DNA of 43,802 nt from DATJKD01 sp963728295 (lineage in GTDB: Bacteria > Pseudomonadota > Gammaproteobacteria > Steroidobacterales > Steroidobacteraceae), in assembly GCA_963728295.1 (NCBI GenBank), contig CAVSKB010000001.1:1-43802 (forward strand), in the 5' to 3' direction. Positions 1 through 9,499 of the stretch are shown here, piece after piece (positions within the stretch are counted from its first letter, which is position 1; the number at the start of each line of letters is the position of its first letter). Both the position numbers and the translations under genes were made by a program. The notes below the pieces were generated by a model. That model searched no databases and was not told the origin of the DNA. It was given only the letters and a program-made list of their open reading frames with translations.

Positions 1-213
1 AGAGCTGATGGGCAACCGCGGAGTGGGCGAACTCGCCGGGCAACTGGGCGAACTGGAATTCCGAAGATCTGCAAACCGCGCCCGTTGCCAGCTTTCCAGA
101 TCTCCAGCGTGCGACAGCGCCGGCTGGTATGCGATCGCGCCCTGCTGGCCGGCGCTTGGCTTGTGTGATAGCGACCGCCTCGCGCGGCCGGTCCGTCGCT
201 CAGCGAAGCGCCG
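1..213. other. Left edge, no supported gene
   Basis: Short open frames exist but none looks like a protein family I know. The last few bases (from about 200) begin a repeat that recurs at 28790. Confidence 0.4.
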
Positions 214-1318
214 CTAATGCGCACTCGTCAAGCACCGCGTGTAACGATCGTCCACGCGGCGGGCGAACCAGTCCGTCGTCAAGTTGCGCGTGATCTTTGG
301 GCTTTCCAGCCGGATGCGCGGCACCATGGCGCGCGGCACGGGTCGGCCGGGTGGAACGTTGTCCGCGAGGGCAAGTACGCGCGAGTACAGCGGAGTCCGC
401 TCGAATTCGGGGTCCTCGCCCCGCTCCAGCGCGGTGCGGATTTGCGCATCGCTCAAGCTCAGCCGCTCTCGGATTGTGCGGATGGCTAGCTCCGTGTCGC
501 TGGGCTTATCGCTGCCCTCGATCAGCAGGTCTCCGTCTAACGCCAGCCGCTTTCCGGACACGATGTTCACCGCGTTCTGAAAGGCGGCGTTGCGACTTGC
601 GTAGTGTCCGGCGTTGTAGTCCGCAAAGCGGTACACCATGTCGTCGTACGGCGCCGTGTAGTCGAGCAGGTGCGCGATGCCGAAGTAAAGACCGCCGCGG
701 CGCGTAAAAACTTCAGATCGAATGTTCCCCGCGACCGGATAAGGGTAGTGTTTCTCCTTCGCCTGCTTCTCCGCAAACGCGATGCTCACCTGCATCGGGC
801 CGCCCGTGCGCACGGGATTCCAGTCCCCGAACAACCGCTCGCCGAGCGGCACCCTCCGGACGAAATCCTCGAACAGTTCGCTCAAATCCTTCTCGGTCCT
901 GGCACGCTCCCGGCGCTCGCGATAGCTCAGTCCGTTCGGCGAATGAATTTCGAGCGCTGCAGCCACGATGACTTTGGGAATGTGATGGCTGCGGCGCGCG
1001 CTTCCATTTCCCGACGTGCGATGTCGGGAAGGCCGGGCACCACCGGGTCCACTTGGAAGTTCGACTCCTGATCTGCGACCGCCAGAACGCCGCAAATGTG
1101 CTCGGTCGTCGGCAGGATCTCCAGCGCTTCGAAGGCCGCAAAGATGTCGATTGCCCAACCGTGCGTTTCTCGACCTTCGCTGGCATCAGCCGCAGGATCT
1201 CCGCGCGCACTGCATCCGGATTGACCGGCGGCGGGCGTGGCGGCGGGTTCGCACATCCGGCCAGGACAATGGCCGCGATGGCGAGCACCAGGAAACCCGG
1301 CCGCACGGCGGCCGTCAT
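214..1318 (-). pseudogene. DUF1615 family lipoprotein, two frameshifts
   Basis: The N-terminus (start ATG at 1318) is a lipoprotein signal with lipobox LAGC followed by a proline-rich linker, so the product would be membrane-anchored in the periplasm. The DUF1615 body then continues in a second frame (GWAIDIFAAFEALEI) from about 1155 and in a third frame (HHIPKVIVAAALEIHSPNG) from about 985 to the stop at 214. Conserved stretches such as GGPMQVSIAFAE and FTRRGGLYFGIAHLL identify the family by recall; its biochemical function is unknown. Corrected length is about 365 residues, near full length. Each break is explained by a small indel, so either sequencing error or recent decay is possible. 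A deleted copy of its 3' part lies at 28795-29065. Confidence 0.75.
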
Positions 1319-1460
1319 CCGGCGCTGTCGGAGGCGCGGACGAGCTTCGCGGTGATGCGAAGCTTGTCGCCGGCTTTGCGCACGCCGTAGTCATTGCGAA
1401 GGATGCCCTCGCGGCGAACGTCCAATTGACAGCAGCGTCTCCCCGCACACGAACCCGAGG

Positions 1461-2006
1461 ATGAACGAAATGCCAAAATCATGGATCCTGACGGCAGGCG
1501 TAGTTTCATGTCTCCTAATTTCAGGGGCAAACGCAGAGCCGATGACAAAGAAAGGAAATCGAGAGCTGTCGTTCATATCTCCCGGACTTCGAAGGCGCCA
1601 TCGGCGACACCATATTCGTGCAAGCCGGTTACGGGATGTTCTTCTGGGACCGGATCGAGGCTCGCGCCACATTCAGCTATACACTCTTGGAGGACGTCGC
1701 CGGCGCCGATTCGGATTACAAGGCGTCCGAGCTTGACCTCGTGGGCGAATATCACATCGACCTTGGCGGCGCGCTCGTCCCCTATGTGGGCGCCGGGCTC
1801 GGCTGGAGCAAGTCTGAGTTCAACACCCTGGATGATCCGCCCTCGTCTACGGGCCGAGAGCGGGCATCAAGTACTTCCTTGCTGATAGTGTGGCTCTAGA
1901 CTTGGAAGTAGCATACAAGTTTGCAACTGCAGACGTGTTCATCAATGATTTCGTGGCGGAAGACACCGACCTGTCGCTGGGGATCGGCCTACGAGTATTG
2001 TTCTGA
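1461..2006 (+). pseudogene. Outer-membrane beta-barrel protein, two frameshifts
   Basis: Begins with a signal peptide ending near GANA. A second start, ATG at 1470, sits better after the GAGG at 1457. The mature part reads as alternating polar and aromatic beta strands (AGYGMFFWDRIEARATFSY, LVPYVGAGLGWSKSEF) and ends in LGIGLRVLF, the terminal phenylalanine typical of BAM-inserted barrels. The frame changes at about 1582, where a CCC run carries one extra base relative to the intact reading, and again at about 1840-1850. Corrected length is about 180 residues, like small OmpA/OmpW-type barrels. The exact family is not resolved. The role would be an outer-membrane structural or porin-like protein. 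Confidence 0.65.
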
Positions 2007-2620
2007 CGCTCTCCTTCGTGCGTCGGACGAATGAGTCTTTGGTCCGTTTGCACCGGACCGAGTTCGGTCGAAGCTTACCAGCGGAACCATTGGCAGCGGT
2101 CGCAGCGGCGAGCGGATGAACAGGCGCCCCGCCAGCCCGATCAGTCGCCGATGAAAACCCTCGTTCGGGAGCACCGCCCTTACGGAGGCGATGAAGGCCG
2201 CCGGCAGCCCGAACCGAATCCGGTCGGCGCGCCGATAGGTTTCAACGGAGCTCAAGAATGCGTCGGTAAAAGGCCGCGGCTTGTGGGTGCTCGATGAGTC
2301 CGTGAACTTCAGGCTCGAGGTGCGCGAGGTCGTTTGCCTTCAGAGAGACGTGCGCATGCCGTATTGATGGCGCGAAGTAGTCGAATGTGCGGTCCGTCCA
2401 GATTCCGAGGTCATGAAATGCCGACGCAATCAGCACGGCTTTGGGCACATCGTCGGTCCCGGCTAGCGCTGCGAAGTAGCGGGCGGATCGTCGAGGTCCA
2501 GCTCTCCGGCAGTGCGGTGACACGCGAGGACCGGATTGCTGATGATGACCTCGAGGCGACGGTTCCCCGGTGCGAGGCGCATCAACCTCTAGGTGGCCGT
2601 CCGGGACTGGAGCGGGCGGT
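1989..2620 (-). pseudogene. HD-domain protein remnant, frameshifted
   Basis: The central segment SAFHDLGIWTDRTFDYFAPS resembles the HD signature (FHDLG) of small predicted metal-dependent phosphohydrolases. The C-terminal half (RFGLPAAFIASVRAVLPNEG, then GFHRRLIGLAGRLF) continues in another frame to the stop at 1989. The N-terminal third, above about 2480, is not recognisable. The gene is divergent from the Crp-type regulator at 2672 and its 3' end overlaps the barrel gene's end by 18 bp. It is broken by at least one frameshift near 2250; family assignment is from recall of similar proteins, not from a search. Confidence 0.5.
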
Positions 2621-2671
2621 TGGTCTATCATCGGCGCCTGGTACTGGTTGTTGGCAACAGGGAGAGGGAAC

Positions 2672-3417
2672 ATGCCCGGCCCTCACGATCCAGGACAGAA
2701 TAACGTGCTGGCCGCACTGGAACCCGCGGCGCGCGACCGACTTTACCCCCACCTGCAACTCGTCGCGATGCCGCTCGGCAAGGTGCTGTACGAGTCCGGC
2801 GACACCCTGCGCCACATCTATTTTCCGACCGACTGCATCGTATCGCTGCTGTACGTGATGGAAAACGGCGCTTCGGCGGAAATCGCGGTGGTGGGCAACG
2901 AGGGCGCTGATCGGCATCGCGCTGTTCATGGGCGGTGAAACCACGCCGAGCCGGGCGATCGTGCAGAGCGCCGGCTACGCTTACCGGCTGATCGGGCAGC
3001 ATGCTCAAGGAGGAATTCGACCGCAACGGCGACATGCAGCTCCATGCTTCTGCGCTACACGCAGGCCCTGATCACGCAGATGGCGCAGACCGCGGTCTGC
3101 AACCGGCATCACTCGGTGGACCAGCAACTGTGCCGCTGGCTGCTGCTGTCCCTCGACCGCCTGGCGTCGGACGAACTGACCATGACCCAGGAGCTGATCG
3201 CCAACATGCTCGGCGTGCGCCGCGAAGGCGTCACGGAGGCCGCCGGCAAGCTGCAGAAGCTCGGCGTCATCCGCTACATGCCCGCGGGAAGATCACGGTG
3301 CTCGACCGGCCGAAGCTGGAAGAACTGTGTTGCGAGTGTTATGCCGTGGTCAAGAAGGAGACTGATCGGTTACTCGCTCCTGAGAGCGCACGCCCACAGG
3401 TTGCATATTGCGCGTGA
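2672..3417 (+). pseudogene. Crp/Fnr-family transcription regulator, several frameshifts
   Basis: Start ATG 2672 follows a GGGAGAGGG ribosome-binding site. The cyclic-nucleotide-binding-like domain (LGKVLYESGDTLRHIYFPTD, then SLLYVMENG) opens in frame and breaks at about 2905 after VVGNEG. It resumes as LIGIALFMGGETTPSRAIVQ, breaks near 3000 and 3045, and continues as LLRYTQALITQMAQTAVCNR. The C-terminal winged helix is clear (TMTQELIANMLGVRREGVTE). A last shift near 3285 gives KITVLDRPKLEELCCECYAV. Corrected length is about 245 residues, normal for the family. These regulators often respond to redox or stress in soil proteobacteria; the ligand is unknown. Four or more small indels are needed, so it is non-functional as read. 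Confidence 0.75.
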
Positions 3418-4177
3418 GTCTGTTGGCGAACCTGCGGCGGCAGCGGGATATTCTGCAGCTTCGTCGGGTATCCCTCCATCTTCGGCCCCATGCTGAATCA
3501 CGCGGCCTGAGAGGTGCTACCCGCGCCTGGCTGTGGCTCAATCACAGCGCAGGCGCTTTGGTGTGCCTCATGCGTTATGGGCTTCGGTAAGTGCACGACG
3601 CAATCGGTGTGCTGCGACGGCGTAGTGTGAGTTAGGGTCCCGCAAACCTCCCGCACGATTTCGCGGCCGCTGGTGACAACAACACGCTGAAGGATCAGGT
3701 TTTCAGTCCTGCACAGAACCCATTTTCTTTGGCAACGATTTTCGGTGGCGCCACTGTTACATCCGCAATTGACGCTGGACCCCGCGGGCCAGAAGCGGCC
3801 GTTCACCGATCAGAAATGCGGGCCGGTTACGGCAGCAAGCGGTTCGCCAGAGAAGGGGTAAATCCTGGTCCCGCCGCGGGCGCATAAATCAGATTCCTCA
3901 GGCTTTCAGGTTTTCAGATTCACACGGCTAGCGACGCCGCGCAGCCGAACCCGCGGCCCCGCCGACCCGCAGCCGCACGGTCCTCCCGCGCCCGGCTCGG
4001 AAATGGTTCGGTCGCGATGCGCCCAAGCCGTTGATCTGGATCGCGCCGTGGGATCGCCGGTCAGGTTCTGAGGGTTCCGGTTCGGGATAGGCTCGGTCGG
4101 GCGGGGCGGTTCGGTCGGCCGTGAGAAACCTGTTGCCGGTCTTCGGGTTGGTACGGCGAAACCGGGCTCTCCGTCGT
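3418..4177. other. Gene-poor stretch left of the tRNA fragment
   Basis: No convincing gene. It holds a hairpin and the 3' tail of a short-protein repeat (3523-3607, also at 8534-8618), and otherwise anonymous sequence. The 3' tail reads on the minus strand as RRALTEAHNA followed by a stop, the end of the 97-aa family seen at 16049 and 37105. Confidence 0.5.
3523..3556. terminator. Terminator-like hairpin, first copy
   Basis: GCGCCTGGCTG pairs with CAGCGCAGGCGC around a loop TGGCTCAATCA, with one bulged base. It belongs to a repeat shared with 8534-8618 and lies just past the stop of a minus-strand gene remnant, which suits a terminator. No long T-tract is present. Confidence 0.4.
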
Positions 4178-4223
4178 ACTGAAAATCCGCGTGTCGGTGG
4201 TTCGATTCCGCCCCTGGCCACCA
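4178..4223 (+). repeat. tRNA-Phe 3' fragment, putative left attachment site
   Basis: Reads ACTGAAAATCC, then the variable loop, then GGTTCGATTCC and an acceptor end GGCCAC followed by CA, that is an anticodon loop with GAA, a T-arm and CCA of a tRNA-Phe. The 5' half is missing: upstream bases give no D-arm and the anticodon stem does not pair (TCGTA against TCCGC). The same 44 bases recur at 43759-43802. Duplicated tRNA 3' ends are the classic footprint of site-specific integration. Confidence 0.8.
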
Positions 4224-4779
4224 CCCCCATCGATGAAGCGCATGGGTTTTCCGGCATCACCCGCGGACCATCGGCGGCCGCCGGGGTCGAAATCCGACCG
4301 ACCATCGGACTTCTGCATTTTGGGTCGATCGCGCCGCGTCGGCGGGTCCCCGCATCGCCGCGCACCCGGAGTGGCCGAGCGGGGCGCGCTCGCGGGGCGG
4401 GCATGGCGGCCCCCATGGGGCCCGCCCGCGCGTCCCTCGGCGCGACTCCGGTGCACGTTCGAATTGGGTCGCGCCGCGCCTGCGTGCGTCGGTGTTCCGT
4501 CCCTCAGCCATCGCAACAGCGCTCATAGAACGACCTAACGTCATTGACTGTGCGCCGAGCCGAACGGAACAGCCGCTAGCCCGACGTCTCCGGAGAATCT
4601 TGCTCTTCTGAAGCGCTAGCGCTGTCCCAATAACCTATCGCCGACGGCAGTTGGTTGAGGACGAATTCGACTTGTCATGGATTCCTCTGGCAGCCTGTCT
4701 GTCGCTGCTGACGGTGATCACAGTCATAACGACCGGACTCAGGTGTCGATTGATCAACTGCTGGGCGAAGGAGAGCAGC
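4224..4779. other. Left end of the island, no supported gene
   Basis: An integrase would be expected beside the tRNA site but none is visible. The region contains a very GC-rich imperfect palindrome at about 4385-4435. The last 47 bases (from 4733) begin a 521-bp block duplicated at 38178. Confidence 0.5.
4385..4435. repeat. GC-rich hairpin repeat, copy 1
   Basis: GCGGGGCGGGC and GCCCGCCCGC flank a core containing CCCCATGGGG, giving a long imperfect hairpin. Related sequences with the same CATGG core and GCGCGCGTCCC flank occur near 13865-13945 and 29750-29835. Confidence 0.45.
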
Positions 4780-5253
4780 ATGAAAGCCATCATCGTTTTC
4801 GGAATGTTCTTGCCTGGTCTTGCGTTGGCGGCCGACGACGAAGCAGCGATCCGCCACGTCGTGCAAGCGTTCTACATGGCTTTTGACGAGGGGTTCGTGA
4901 AACCGGTTGATTTCGCGACTGACGATTGGTACCACATCAATCCTTTTGGTGGCGTCGACCGGGGTATAGAGGCCACGCTGAAAACCGTTCGCGAAGTCCA
5001 CACTACCTTTCTAAAGGGCGTCACCGACACACCCGAAGATATCGCTATTCGCTTTGCGTCCGGCGATGTGGCTGTGGCTACGGTTACCAGCACTATGAGC
5101 CCGTACACGGGGCCCGACGGAGTCAAGCAGGGCCCTCAGAAACAGGTTCGTACCTTCATCGTGGTGAAGCGCGGCGAGCGCTGGCTCATCATGCAAGATC
5201 ACAACACGACGGTCGCATCCCCGCCAGCTTGATTGTTGGATTACTGTTTGCGG
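4733..5253. repeat. 521-bp duplicated block, left copy
   Basis: Partner of 38178-38698. Direct orientation, separated by 33 kb. Confidence 0.85.
4780..5232 (+). CDS. Secreted SnoaL-like/DUF4440 protein, copy 1
   Basis: A 150-residue product with a signal peptide (MKAIIVFGMFLPGLALA, cleaved before ADDE), so it should be periplasmic. The rest has the cone-shaped NTF2/SnoaL pattern: an initial helix (EAAIRHVVQAFYMAFDEG), TDDWYHINPFGG, then a strand-rich end with VRTFIVVKRGERWLIMQDHN. Related proteins are annotated as DUF4440 or SgcJ/EcaC type; no reaction can be assigned. Start ATG 4780 follows GAAGGAGA with good spacing. The gene lies in a 521-bp block (4733-5253) repeated at 38178-38698 without indels; the two proteins differ at only three residues (L/F, I/V, D/G). 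Confidence 0.8.
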   Translation: MKAIIVFGMFLPGLALAADDEAAIRHVVQAFYMAFDEGFVKPVDFATDDWYHINPFGGVDRGIEATLKTVREVHTTFLKGVTDTPEDIAIRFASGDVAVATVTSTMSPYTGPDGVKQGPQKQVRTFIVVKRGERWLIMQDHNTTVASPPA

Positions 5254-5311
5254 GAGCCAGGGGGGCGCGGACATCGGTTACGGAAGATCGCGTAGCCATT
5301 CATTTAAGGGG

Positions 5312-5944
5312 TTGCTGAGCGGGGAGCAAGCTCTCTGGTTCTTTGATCTCGTATCCCCTTTCTCGTACTTGCACTACCACAAGCTCGGGCTGTTACGCGA
5401 GCGACTGCAAATTAGAGCGGTGCCCATACTCTTCGCCGGACTGCTGAAGCATTGGGGGACCAAGGGGCCAGCCGAAGTGCCAGCGAAACGCTTGCACACG
5501 TATCAATACTGTGTCTGGGCCGCGAGTCAGCAGGGGCTGGCGTTTCGCATGCCGCCGCGCCACCCGTTCAACCCGCTCGCTGCCCAGCGCCTCCTCGTTG
5601 CACTCGGCGCTACGGAGCCGATCGTGGAGTCAGCATTCCACTTTGTCTACGCAGAAGGCCGCGATCCGGAGCACGAATTGGCAGCACTTGGGGAGCGGCT
5701 CGAGGTGCCTGACGTCGACGCACTGATTACTGTCGGCGAGGTGAAACAGCAGCTCGTAAATAATACGCAACGTGCAGCTGACCTCGGAGTTTTCGGTGTG
5801 CCGACGCTTATATTCCGAGACAGACTCTTCTGGGGAAGCGATACGGTTCATTGGGCTCTTCATTTCCTCAGTGAACCGGATCTCTTCCAACAGCCTGGGC
5901 ACGAAGAAGCGGCTAGAGTTGAGTTCGGCGTGGCTCGGAAGTGA
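5312..5944 (+). CDS. 2-hydroxychromene-2-carboxylate isomerase family (DsbA fold)
   Basis: A 210-residue thioredoxin-fold protein of the kappa-class GST/HCCA isomerase group. The N-terminal FFDLVSPFSYL carries the serine (residue 15) that matches the glutathione-contacting serine of NahD. The C-terminal GVFGVPTLIFRDRLFWGSD holds the cis-proline loop and the FWG motif of the family. In naphthalene breakdown this enzyme interconverts hydroxychromene-carboxylate and hydroxybenzylidene-pyruvate using glutathione; no other naphthalene genes are nearby, so the true substrate is open. The start is a TTG at 5312; no in-frame ATG precedes the conserved region. Length is typical for the family. Confidence 0.85.
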   Translation: MLSGEQALWFFDLVSPFSYLHYHKLGLLRERLQIRAVPILFAGLLKHWGTKGPAEVPAKRLHTYQYCVWAASQQGLAFRMPPRHPFNPLAAQRLLVALGATEPIVESAFHFVYAEGRDPEHELAALGERLEVPDVDALITVGEVKQQLVNNTQRAADLGVFGVPTLIFRDRLFWGSDTVHWALHFLSEPDLFQQPGHEEAARVEFGVARK

Positions 5945-6047
5945 TCCCATTGGGCACGCGTTTCTCGCAAGCTTTGCCCACTGTCACGACTCGAAGATCG
6001 AGAGCTACCACCCCCACCAGCATTAGGTGCTCGGCGCCCGAGCAAGG

Positions 6048-6782
6048 CTAATTGAGCTGCAACGCCTGCTGTTCGGCTTCCAGCTCAACCGGCGCCATCA
6101 GCTCCGGGTCATCGTTGCGCGGTGCGTTGACCCGCTTGCTGACTCGATGCGCGCGCATCAGCTCGGACGGATACGGCACCAGAAGATCTGTTGCCTGCTC
6201 GGGGGTGCCGGCTAGCCAGGTATCCACGGCTTCAGGAGGCAAGATCAGCGGCATCCGCTGCTCCGCGTTGTGAATCTCGCTCAGCAGCTCATTCGCCGGC
6301 ATCGTGATGATCGCGCACGACAGCACGTCTTCACCTGACTCCGTGCGGGACCGGTCCCACAGCGCGGCGATCGAGAACACCTCGCCATCACCCGCCGGCT
6401 GGATGTAGTACGGCTGCTTCGTCCCGTCAGGCTGGACCTGCCACTCGTAGAAGCCCGCCGCCGGCATCACGCATCGCTGACTGCGCCTCCACGGCCCGCG
6501 CCATGCCGGCGCCACGTCGAGCTTCTCGATCATGGCGTTGATTGTCGAGTACTTCGGCGGTTCCCCTCGCGCGAAGAACGGAATCAGACCCCAGCGCATC
6601 GGATCGATCCGGCGCTCGCCGCCGACGTGCGGGATGACTCGCAGCACCGGCACGCGCTGCGACGGTGCGACGTTGTAGCTCGGCCGGTACGCCTCACCCA
6701 TCCAGGACTGCCACTGTCGGGCGGTCAGGTTGTAGGCGCGCTCCGTCGCGGCTTCATCGGGGGTGACGTAGCGTCCGCACAT
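6048..6782 (-). CDS. SRAP (YedK/HMCES-type) abasic-site shield protein
   Basis: A 244-residue SOS-response-associated peptidase family protein. Start ATG 6782 gives MCGRY, and after removal of Met the N-terminal Cys2 forms the thiazolidine link to abasic sites in single-stranded DNA. Other family marks are STINAMIEKL (active-site Asn region), CVMPAAGFYEW (catalytic Glu) and EIHNAEQRMPLIL (His region). It would act on stalled forks in the cytoplasm. It is divergent from the methyltransferase gene; the 101-bp gap holds a CTGT-N4-ACAG dyad. The first codons of this gene survive as a remnant at 29880-29950 and again near 35826, showing that the gene took part in past duplications. Confidence 0.9.
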   Translation of the reverse strand: MCGRYVTPDEAATERAYNLTARQWQSWMGEAYRPSYNVAPSQRVPVLRVIPHVGGERRIDPMRWGLIPFFARGEPPKYSTINAMIEKLDVAPAWRGPWRRSQRCVMPAAGFYEWQVQPDGTKQPYYIQPAGDGEVFSIAALWDRSRTESGEDVLSCAIITMPANELLSEIHNAEQRMPLILPPEAVDTWLAGTPEQATDLLVPYPSELMRAHRVSKRVNAPRNDDPELMAPVELEAEQQALQLN

Positions 6783-6811
6783 CGATGCATGATCGCGTTT
6801 GCTTGCGCACG

Positions 6812-6823
6812 CTGTCCATACAG
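6812..6823. promoter_or_regulatory. CTGT-N4-ACAG dyad between SRAP and methyltransferase
   Basis: CTGTCCATACAG sits 30 bp from the SRAP start and 61 bp from the methyltransferase start. The same dyad with its surroundings occurs at 15965, 29983 and 37020. The half-sites match LexA half-sites of gammaproteobacteria (CTGT, ACAG), but the spacing is 4 instead of 8, so LexA binding is unproven. Confidence 0.45.
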
Positions 6824-6883
6824 TATTGCGAGGTGCCGATACGGATGCCCACAATCTACGGCATTCAGACGGGAGATGTGCCG

Positions 6884-7783
6884 ATGATTGAACCCAATCC
6901 ATTCGAAACCCTGCGGCAGATGACGGGCGGGTACTGTCTATCGCGGGGCCTGCACGTCGTCGCCAACCTCGCCGTCGCGGACAAGCTGGACGAGACCCCT
7001 CGAACAGCCACCGAGCTAGCAGCGTCGGTCGGCGCCCAGCCTGAAGCGCTGAGTCGCGTCCTGCGGCTGCTTTCCGCCCACGGCGTGTTCGAATCGTGCG
7101 GAGGCAAGTTCCGCCACTCGCCGGCGTCTCGGATGTTGCGTACCGACCATCCACAGTCCATGCGCGATTACGTGCGGATGTTCGGCCTGCCTCCCTTCTG
7201 GGCGACCTTCGAGGAGATGGAGCAATCTGTACGCACCGGTCTTCCGGCGAGCGACAGGGTCACCTCCGGCGGCCTCTGGGCTTACTTCGCACAACACCCG
7301 GAAGCGAACGCCATATTCAACGCGACTATGGTGACCAAGGCGCACACCCAAATCGCCGGCGTTCTTGCCGCCTACGACTTCTCCGGGTTCAAGTTGATTG
7401 GCGACATCGGCGGTGGGCGCGGCCACTTGTTGAGCGCTGTGCTTGAGCGTGTACCGACTGCAAAGGGGGTGCTGTTCGATTTACCCCACGTGGTCGAGGA
7501 CAAGGCGGGCGCGGTGTCGCCGCGGCTTACGCGGCAGGGCGGGGATTTCTTCAAGGACAAGCTGCCGGTCTGCGACGCTTACCTGGTGATGGAAGTCATC
7601 CACGACTGGGGCGATGCCGAGTCCGTCACGATCCTGAAAGCCATCCGACGAGCGGCGCCGTCGCACGCCAAGCTGCTGCTGATTGAGGAGATGGTCCCTG
7701 ACGACCCTGGCCCGGACTGGTCGAAGATGTTGGACATCCACATGCTCGTCCTGCTTGGGGGAATGCAGCGTACGCGGGCGTAA
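6884..7783 (+). pseudogene. SAM-dependent O-methyltransferase, copy 1, premature stop
   Basis: A COMT-like methyltransferase: an N-terminal winged-helix dimerisation domain (ATELAASVGAQPEALSRVLR, then LLSAHGVF) followed by a Rossmann domain with the SAM loop LIGDIGGGRGHLLSAVLERV and the active-site region VIHDWGDAES. Start ATG 6884 follows GGGAGA; an upstream in-frame ATG at 6845 is possible. Compared with the 99% identical copy at 30055, one base turns CAA into TAA at 7781-7783, removing the last 28 residues that close the SAM/substrate fold. The reading frame stays open to 7870 after that stop. The product may be inactive. The substrate is unknown; hydroxyneurosporene- and antibiotic-type O-methyltransferases are relatives. 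Confidence 0.85.
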
Positions 7784-7870
7784 TACGAGGCGCTGTTTGA
7801 TGCAGCAGGTTTCTCATTCAAACGTGAGATTGAGACTGGCGCAGGCATCTCGATCCTAGAGGCCGCCTAA

Positions 7871-8533
7871 CTATAGGATCCTCAGCGGCAAAGCGCAGGG
7901 CGCAGTTGATCGCGGGAGTCGAGCGTCCGCTTTCGGGAAGTTCTTAACCGCGCTCCTGACGTCCGAGCCCTCTTCTTCGACCTCCAACGTTATGAAGTCT
8001 TCGACCATCGCCATCTCCAGTCCGCAACCCGAAACGGTTGGCGGCACACTGAACCGGGGTTAGTGCGGAAATCCATAGTCAAAAGTGGGCAACTTACTCA
8101 GGAATAGTCTGACGCTGCGCCAGGAGGCGTAGGCGTGGCACATTGTCGAGCGGGATCGGCTTCGTGCGGAACTCGAGGTATGAAAGCTGTGGAGGCTGCA
8201 AAAGTGGGCGCCCCATGAGTGGCGAGGCGGCCGGGACGTCGTGTCGTGGCAGGTCCGATTTTGGCAGCGGCACAATGCTTCACAGATTTGGAGCAGATTC
8301 AACTGTTGCGTCAGGCCCTCTGCAGTTCGTCGCGCGCGGCGCACCGCTTCGTGGAAATGTTGAACTTCTGCAACTTGACCCCCTCATACCTCCTACGCGC
8401 CATCCCGGCGCTTCATGGAAGATCGCAATGGCTGTAGTAGGTGTAGTGTGGCTTGGCTCCGTCGCGCTCTGGATGTTGAAAGAGTTCGACAACAACGACT
8501 GATGACACGGCTAGTTCAGTGTATCTAGAAACG
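7871..8533. other. Gene-poor stretch with remnants
   Basis: The first 90 bp are the tail of the duplicated block and contain a dispersed repeat (7915-7968). On the minus strand about 8092-8185 reads as a 31-residue tail (FRTKPIPLDNVPRLRLLAQR) of an unrecognised protein. Two overlapping plus-strand frames (8219-8437, and 8428-8502 encoding a 24-residue hydrophobic peptide ending in LKEFDNND) look protein-like but have no support beyond composition. Confidence 0.35.
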
Positions 8534-8569
8534 AGCGCCTGGCTGCGGCTCCATCACAGCGCAGGCGCT
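8534..8569. terminator. Terminator-like hairpin, second copy
   Basis: AGCGCCTGGCTG pairs with CAGCGCAGGCGCT around CGGCTCCATCA, with one bulge. AAA precedes and TTT follows on the minus strand, placed right after the stop of the short-protein remnant at 8580. Same element as 3523-3556. Confidence 0.5.
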
Positions 8570-8579
8570 TTGCTGTGCC

Positions 8580-8845
8580 CTATGCGTTATGGACTTCGGT
8601 AAGTGCACGACGCAAGCGATCGGTCTGGTCTTCACAGACCTGTTCGACGATTGCCTCACTCAGCTCACGCACAGCGCTTGAGATGCGTTGCAATTCGCGC
8701 GGCATCACTTAGCACCACTACCAGATCGCTCCTATCGCCTAGCGGCTGCAATGGGAGGCCGTGTTTTGAAGGCGAAAAATCGCCCGATCGATCCTGGCCA
8801 ACAATGACGGATTGTCGGTAGCGGTCCGCGGCCTGGTGCTTCGCG
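8580..8845 (-). pseudogene. 97-aa orphan family, decayed copy
   Basis: Reading three frames in turn gives NPSLLARIDRAIFRLQNT, then HGLPLQPLGDRSDLVVVL, then RELSEAIVEQVCEDQTDRLR and a stop at 8580. This is the same family as the genes at 16049 and 37105, but more diverged and interrupted by two frameshifts. Its start cannot be placed. The function of the family is unknown. Confidence 0.6.
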
Positions 8846-9010
8846 ATCGATTCCCCCCTGCGGCAATAGCAACCAGAATCACCCACTCAGCGGCCCGTGG
8901 TGCGAGCGAAGCTCGGTCTCCAAGTGGGCCAAAATCACCGCGCGATTCACGAGCAAGAGTTTGTCTCTACGCGATGGCCTTTTTGACACGCTGCGTGTCT
9001 GAGCAGCTGC

Positions 9011-9274
9011 TTAATCGCGCGCACACTCCAAGAGCTTATCCGGGCGGGGATGGATCATGCCGTCCTCAGACGTCACCTGAGTCACGAGTTCGGCGCCGAG
9101 ATCCTTCGCCAGGCGCTCCAGCGTCTCCCGCAATGTCTCGCCGGGGACCGCCATAATCGCGGTGATGGGCTCAACGTGCCCGTCCGCGAACCGGAATGCG
9201 AGGCCTTGCGGGGGCGGTACGCTCAGCACCCGGACCACCATTGTTGGTTCTTCTTCTGTGTCGACGTCGACCAC
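9011..9274 (-). CDS. Hypothetical 87-aa protein
   Basis: An acidic small protein with no family I recognise. A beta-rich N-terminal half (MVVRVLSVPPPQGLAFRFAD) is followed by an amphipathic helix (GETLRETLERLAKDLGAELV). The GTG start at 9274 has a GGAG about 10 bases upstream; an alternative ATG at 9241 would begin at MVVRVL. It stands alone between gene-poor stretches. Codon use is like the neighbours, which supports it being real. Confidence 0.5.
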   Translation of the reverse strand: MVDVDTEEEPTMVVRVLSVPPPQGLAFRFADGHVEPITAIMAVPGETLRETLERLAKDLGAELVTQVTSEDGMIHPRPDKLLECARD

Positions 9275-9499
9275 GGGATCTCCGCCACCGGAGGTTTTAT
9301 TCGTTTGTCCATAGGATACCGAGATATAACCTCTAGCGAGCTACTTTCTCACGCCGCAAGATTGGTTCGGTTTATGTAACTTCGGCTACACGCCGGATGT
9401 CGCATGCGCTACTGTCCTCCCACAAGAGACTCGCCGGTAAGCGAGCGAGCACCGTCCCGTTGCGTCACTCAACCTTGCGCGCGTAACCCCAGCTAGCGC

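Larger units (their letters stand above)
6766..7963. repeat. 1.2 kb duplicated block, left copy
   Basis: From the start of the SRAP gene through the methyltransferase and about 90 bp beyond, this block matches 29937-31135. There are no indels across the coding part, only a handful of substitutions, and one inserted base after the stop (GGATCC against GGTATCC). Confidence 0.9.

Noticed and set aside
713..1390. Several long open frames on both strands opposite the DUF1615 gene
   Set aside because: They are reading shadows in GC-rich DNA; only the minus-strand frames together spell a known family.
6812..6823. Canonical LexA box
   Set aside because: Half-sites agree but spacing is 4 rather than 8; kept only as an unassigned dyad.
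6785..6883. Methyltransferase start at 6785
   Set aside because: The extension lies over the dyad and promoter region; ATG 6884 has GGGAGA upstream and is conserved in copy 2.
6048..7154. Longer SRAP reading starting at 7154
   Set aside because: SRAP activity needs Cys directly after the initiator Met; the start at 6782 (MCGRY) meets this, and the extension is antisense to the methyltransferase.
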